Positions 4,914 through 7,555 of a DNA stretch of 7,555 nt are shown here, one piece after another. The notes below the pieces were generated by a model that worked only from the letters and a program-made list of their open reading frames with translations, was not told where the DNA came from and searched no databases. Positions within the stretch are counted from its first letter, which is position 1. Each line of letters starts with the position of its first letter. The stretch covers positions 1-7,555 of the forward strand of contig JACCZR010000198.1 in NCBI GenBank assembly GCA_013695855.1, written 5' to 3'. The stretch comes from Thermoleophilaceae bacterium. GTDB lineage: Bacteria > Actinomycetota > Thermoleophilia > Solirubrobacterales > Thermoleophilaceae. The position numbers were made by a program, and so were the translations under genes.

Positions 4914-5924
4914 TCAAGCGGGAGTGGGCGCCGCAAGCGGCCGCAGCAGCGAGCTCTCGCCGCGATCCCAGGCGGCCAGAACGTGACCGGCCCAGCGGGC
5001 GTCGAGCTCTGCCAGCGCGCGTGCGCCCCACAGGATGTCCGGCGCGACGTGGGGCTCGAGGCGAGCCAGCCCGCCGGCGAGGTCCACGGCTGCCACGTTC
5101 TCATGGACCGCGTCGGCTTCCACGTGCTCGTCGAAGAACTCGGTGGCCGCGCCATCGAAGCCCAGCCGGCGCAGGCCGGAGGCGTAGCGGCGGTTGGGGA
5201 TGGATGAAGTCATCTCGAACAGCGCGAGGTGCCCGACAAGCGCCCCGCGCCAGCGGCGGTGCAGCCCGAAGAACGACATCAGGTTCACCGTGCCAAGCGT
5301 CAGCCCGGGGACCTGGGGGAGGTAGGCCCCGTAGGCCGGGTCGAGCCCCACCGCCTCCATCGCCTCGGCGAACAGCTGGGCGTGCACGCGCTCAGGCCGC
5401 CCGCCCCCGTACTCGTCGGCTTGGATCTCGACGAGGGCGGCCTTGGGCGGCCCGCTCAGGCGCGGCAGGGCCCAGGAATGCGGATCGGCTTCCTTGAGCT
5501 GATAGGCCGAGCGGTGCACCAGGAACTCGAGCACCTGGTCGACGCTCGCCTCGCGCTCGACGTGCCGGGAGAGGGAGGGGCCGTCGTCGGCGTCCGCGAT
5601 CGCCCTCAGCGCCAAGTCCATCTCCTCGGGCGCGACGGTCTGGCCGGGAGAGCCGGCCGCATCCAGCAGCGCGGCCTCGAAAATCCGCTCCAGGGACCCC
5701 CGCAGGCTGAGGAGGCTCGGCTCCCACTCCCATCCCTCGTCGACGCCTTGGAAGCCGCGGTAGTGCAGCTCGTAGAGCAGGTAGAGCGAGAGCTGCAGGT
5801 CCTCGTCGGCAAGTGGGTCGGCCGGAGCGGGCAAGGCCGAGGGCGCGAGCTCGTGCGGGGGGCGGCGCAGCTCGTCGATCAGGCGCTCGCTGCCGGGACC
5901 GCGGGGACCGGGGAGCGACGGCAT
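4914..5924 (-). CDS. iron-containing redox enzyme family protein (heme-oxygenase-like diiron oxidase)
   Basis: 336 aa, matching in style the actinobacterial proteins annotated as iron-containing redox enzymes (Haem_oxygenas_2, heme-oxygenase-like fold). Characterised relatives in this fold bind two irons and oxidise amino-acid or fatty-acid substrates in biosynthesis; the substrate here is unknown. Landmarks are YELHYRGF (51-58), EIQADEYGGG (166-175), H181 in VHAQLF, GLHRRWRGALVGHLALFE (220-237), MTSSIPNRRYASGLRRLGFD (238-257) and FFDEHVEADAVHE (263-275). Likely metal ligands are the Glu and His residues of the first, second and last of these, though I cannot assign them one by one. ATG 5924 follows AAGGGGG at a good distance; an ATG 63 nt upstream would overlap the preceding gene. 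It sits 29 nt after the ligase gene, so the two are probably co-transcribed. Confidence 0.85.
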   Translation of the reverse strand: MPSLPGPRGPGSERLIDELRRPPHELAPSALPAPADPLADEDLQLSLYLLYELHYRGFQGVDEGWEWEPSLLSLRGSLERIFEAALLDAAGSPGQTVAPEEMDLALRAIADADDGPSLSRHVEREASVDQVLEFLVHRSAYQLKEADPHSWALPRLSGPPKAALVEIQADEYGGGRPERVHAQLFAEAMEAVGLDPAYGAYLPQVPGLTLGTVNLMSFFGLHRRWRGALVGHLALFEMTSSIPNRRYASGLRRLGFDGAATEFFDEHVEADAVHENVAAVDLAGGLARLEPHVAPDILWGARALAELDARWAGHVLAAWDRGESSLLRPLAAPTPA

Positions 5925-5929
5925 CGCGT

Positions 5930-5936
5930 CCCCCTT
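5930..5936 (-). promoter_or_regulatory. ribosome binding site for the iron-oxidase gene
   Basis: Minus-strand AAGGGGG ends 5 nt before the ATG at 5924, in the 29-nt gap after the ligase gene. It settles the start in favour of this ATG over the one at 5987. Confidence 0.65.
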
Positions 5937-5953
5937 ACCCGCCTTCCCGTCCG

Positions 5954-7090
5954 TCACGCATGGTCCAGGAACCTTTCCGCAAGCCATCCGGCCAGCGCAA
6001 GGGCGCCGCCCTCGGCCGCCACCTCACGCTGGGTCATGGCTCCGTTGCGTTCTGCCAGCGCGTGGGCGAGGGTGAGCTGCTCCGTGCAGCCGAGCTCGCT
6101 TGCCATGGGCTCGAGCTGGTCGAGCACGTCGTGGAGGCGGTCGCGCGCGGGCCGGCGCTCGCCGGTCTGCAGGTCGGCGAGGCTTCCCTCCACGCCCCAG
6201 CGCAGAGCAGACCAGCGGTTCTCGCCAATCCGCCACGTCTCCGCCACCCCGAGAGGGTCTCCGGCCTCGTGGCGGGCGGCCAGCCAGCCCACCAGGGAGT
6301 GAGCCACCGCGGCAATCGCGCCGGCTTCGCGCAGGGTGGTCTGCGAGTCGGGCACCCGCAGCTCGAGCGTGCCAAAGGAGAGGTGAGGACGAAGCTCCCA
6401 CCACCAGCGCCGCGGCTCGGGCACGGTGTCCGAGGCCAGCCCCCAGCGCTGCTCGCGCGCGAAGGCCTCCCAGCTCGCGATCGCGGGCGGGATTCCCTGG
6501 CGGGGAAGGGCCTCCGCGAGCTTCGGGCGGATCGAAGCCAAGCCGCTGTCGCGTCCCGCGTGCCACGGAGCGTTCGCGGCCAGGGCGGCCAGCTCGGGCA
6601 GGTAGGAGCGCAGCGCGTTGTAGACGGCAAGCGCGCGCTCGGGCCCGCCCACGGCCACGTGCACCTGAAGCGCACACACGAGCTGCCGGCGCGCCGCCGG
6701 CCCGTAGTCGGCCAGCGTGCGCTCGTAGCGCTCGCCGCTGTTGAGCACGCCGTCGGTCGCGGCGAAGGGATGGACGCCGGCGCAGGCCGGCCGAGCGGCG
6801 CCCGAGGCCGCTTTGGCCAGCGCGTGGCGTCCCGCGAGCAGCTGCGCCAGCGCCTCGCCGACGGTCGCGGCCGGTCCAGTGGTGATCTCCAGCTGGGAGG
6901 CGGGCAGCTCGAGCTTCAGCGGCGCGGCCCGCGGAGCGACCGCGAGCACCTGGCGGGCGACCGGCGCCAGGTCGAGCGTGTCGGAGTCCAGGAGCATCAC
7001 CTCCTCCTCGAGGCCGATGGTCATCGGGCGGCCCGGCGCGAACGCGGCCTCGAGCTCCTCGGCGGTGGGGGCGGATTGTTCTGGCGACAT
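5954..7090 (-). CDS. GCS2/YbdK-type carboxylate-amine ligase (glutamate-cysteine ligase family 2)
   Basis: 378 aa, normal for the family (PF04107). Members join the carboxyl group of an amino acid, often glutamate, to an amine using ATP; YbdK of E. coli has weak glutamate-cysteine ligase activity. Signatures seen are MTIGLEEEVMLLD (23-35), ELPASQLEITTGP (61-73), VHPFAATDG (106-114), CALQVHVAVGGPE (139-151), NAPWHAGRDSGLASIRPKL (173-191), WELRPHLSFGTLELRVPDSQ (231-250) and NRWSALRWGVEG (291-302). In many relatives the fourth block reads CGxHVHVG, so Q142 replaces the first His and A146 a Gly. The ATG at 7090 has no good ribosome binding site; M23 is too close to the first conserved block to be preferred. 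Upstream gene of the pair with the iron oxidase and divergent from the methyltransferase. Actual substrates are unknown. Confidence 0.88.
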   Translation of the reverse strand: MSPEQSAPTAEELEAAFAPGRPMTIGLEEEVMLLDSDTLDLAPVARQVLAVAPRAAPLKLELPASQLEITTGPAATVGEALAQLLAGRHALAKAASGAARPACAGVHPFAATDGVLNSGERYERTLADYGPAARRQLVCALQVHVAVGGPERALAVYNALRSYLPELAALAANAPWHAGRDSGLASIRPKLAEALPRQGIPPAIASWEAFAREQRWGLASDTVPEPRRWWWELRPHLSFGTLELRVPDSQTTLREAGAIAAVAHSLVGWLAARHEAGDPLGVAETWRIGENRWSALRWGVEGSLADLQTGERRPARDRLHDVLDQLEPMASELGCTEQLTLAHALAERNGAMTQREVAAEGGALALAGWLAERFLDHA

Positions 7091-7126
7091 CTGTTTTCGC
7101 CGGGGGCGGATGGGAAAGGTACGAGC

Positions 7127-7555
7127 ATGCGAATCATCGCGCCCCCCGGCGTGTTCAGGCCCCGCTCGGACTCGTGGATGCTCACCGAGGTACTGCGCGA
7201 GGAGCTGCGCCCGGGCGACTCCGTCCTCGACCTCTGCACGGGCAGCGGCGCCGTCGCCATCGCGGCTGCTGTGGCGGGCGCCGGGCGGGTGACCGCGGTG
7301 GACCTCTCCCGACGAGCGGTGGCCGCCGCCCGGATCAACGCCAGACTCAACGGCACGGGCCTGCGCGCAGTGCGGGGCAGCTTGTTCGAGCCGGTGGGCG
7401 CCGAGCGCTTCGATTTGATCGTGGCCAACCCGCCCTACGTGCCCGCCGAGGAGGTCGAGCCGCCGCGAGGCGCGGCCCGCGGCTGGGACGCGGGCCCCGA
7501 CGGCCGCGAGCCCGAAGTCCTCAGGCGCGACCGTAGCCCGCTCGGGCCGCTACAC
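7127..7555 (+). CDS. HemK/PrmC-like methyltransferase (3' truncated by window)
   Basis: The first 143 residues of a class I SAM-dependent methyltransferase of the HemK2/MTQ2 group, whose studied members methylate the side-chain amide of a glutamine, as in release factors. The frame is open to the window end. Visible parts are PGVFRPRSDSWMLTE (7-21), SAM-binding motif I VLDLCTGSGAVAIAAA (33-48), AVDLSRRAV (57-65) and the diagnostic DLIVANPPYVP (96-106), followed by RGAARGWDAGPDGR (114-127). ATG 7127 lies 7 nt after a GGGAAAGG ribosome-binding-like stretch (7112-7119). After residue 127 the sequence no longer resembles what the family usually has (a leucine-rich helix before RPGG). It may be a low-quality contig edge or a true variant. 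Only 36 nt separate it from the divergent ligase gene, so the two probably share a regulatory region. Confidence 0.85.
   Translation, partial: MRIIAPPGVFRPRSDSWMLTEVLREELRPGDSVLDLCTGSGAVAIAAAVAGAGRVTAVDLSRRAVAAARINARLNGTGLRAVRGSLFEPVGAERFDLIVANPPYVPAEEVEPPRGAARGWDAGPDGREPEVLRRDRSPLGPLH

Noticed and set aside
5229..6302. Long plus-strand open frame opposite the oxidase and ligase genes
   Set aside because: It is a shadow of two minus-strand genes with clear family motifs; composition is rich in Arg, Gly and Ala with no domain.
1..7555. CRISPR array, insertion sequence, toxin-antitoxin or defence genes
   Set aside because: No spaced direct repeats, transposase motifs or paired small genes of that sort were seen on either strand.

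Overview
The window reads as a high-GC chromosome fragment of an actinobacterium. GTG and TTG starts, stop/start overlaps, TAGNAT-type -10 hexamers, a probable leaderless transcript and tRNAs without an encoded CCA all fit Actinomycetota. The look of several proteins suggests class Thermoleophilia (Solirubrobacterales-like), but that placement is an impression from protein style, not a tested assignment.

Left part (1-3060, plus strand): the 3' part of a recQ helicase gene, then purN and purH, joined by overlaps of 1 and 17 nt. The three were probably co-transcribed and translationally coupled. PurN and PurH carry out two folate-dependent formyl transfers and the final IMP cyclohydrolase step of purine synthesis. 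The RecQ C-terminus has an unusually long insert before its zinc site and no HRDC domain.

Middle (3061-4321, plus strand): tRNA-Lys(TTT), then a short, frame-disrupted remnant that looks like a DUF427 gene, then a ThuA-like gene with a signal peptide that starts inside the remnant's stop codon, then tRNA-Glu(TTC). Each tRNA is preceded, 3-4 nt away, by an almost identical 12-base box, TAGNATCGACGG, read here as its -10 promoter region.

Right part (4284-7555): a small four-helix membrane protein on the minus strand whose 3' end runs antisense through the T arm of tRNA-Glu. Its ATG lies 7 nt behind a third copy of the same box, which suggests a leaderless mRNA. Then come four genes that may form one functional module. 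They are a CDGSH iron-sulfur protein (plus), an iron-containing heme-oxygenase-like oxidase and a GCS2/YbdK-type carboxylate-amine ligase (minus, probably one operon), and a divergent HemK/PrmC-like methyltransferase cut by the window end. An amide ligase, a diiron-type oxidase, an Fe-S protein and a SAM methyltransferase together would suit a small redox or biosynthetic pathway with no product I can name. It is the best candidate here for undescribed biology.
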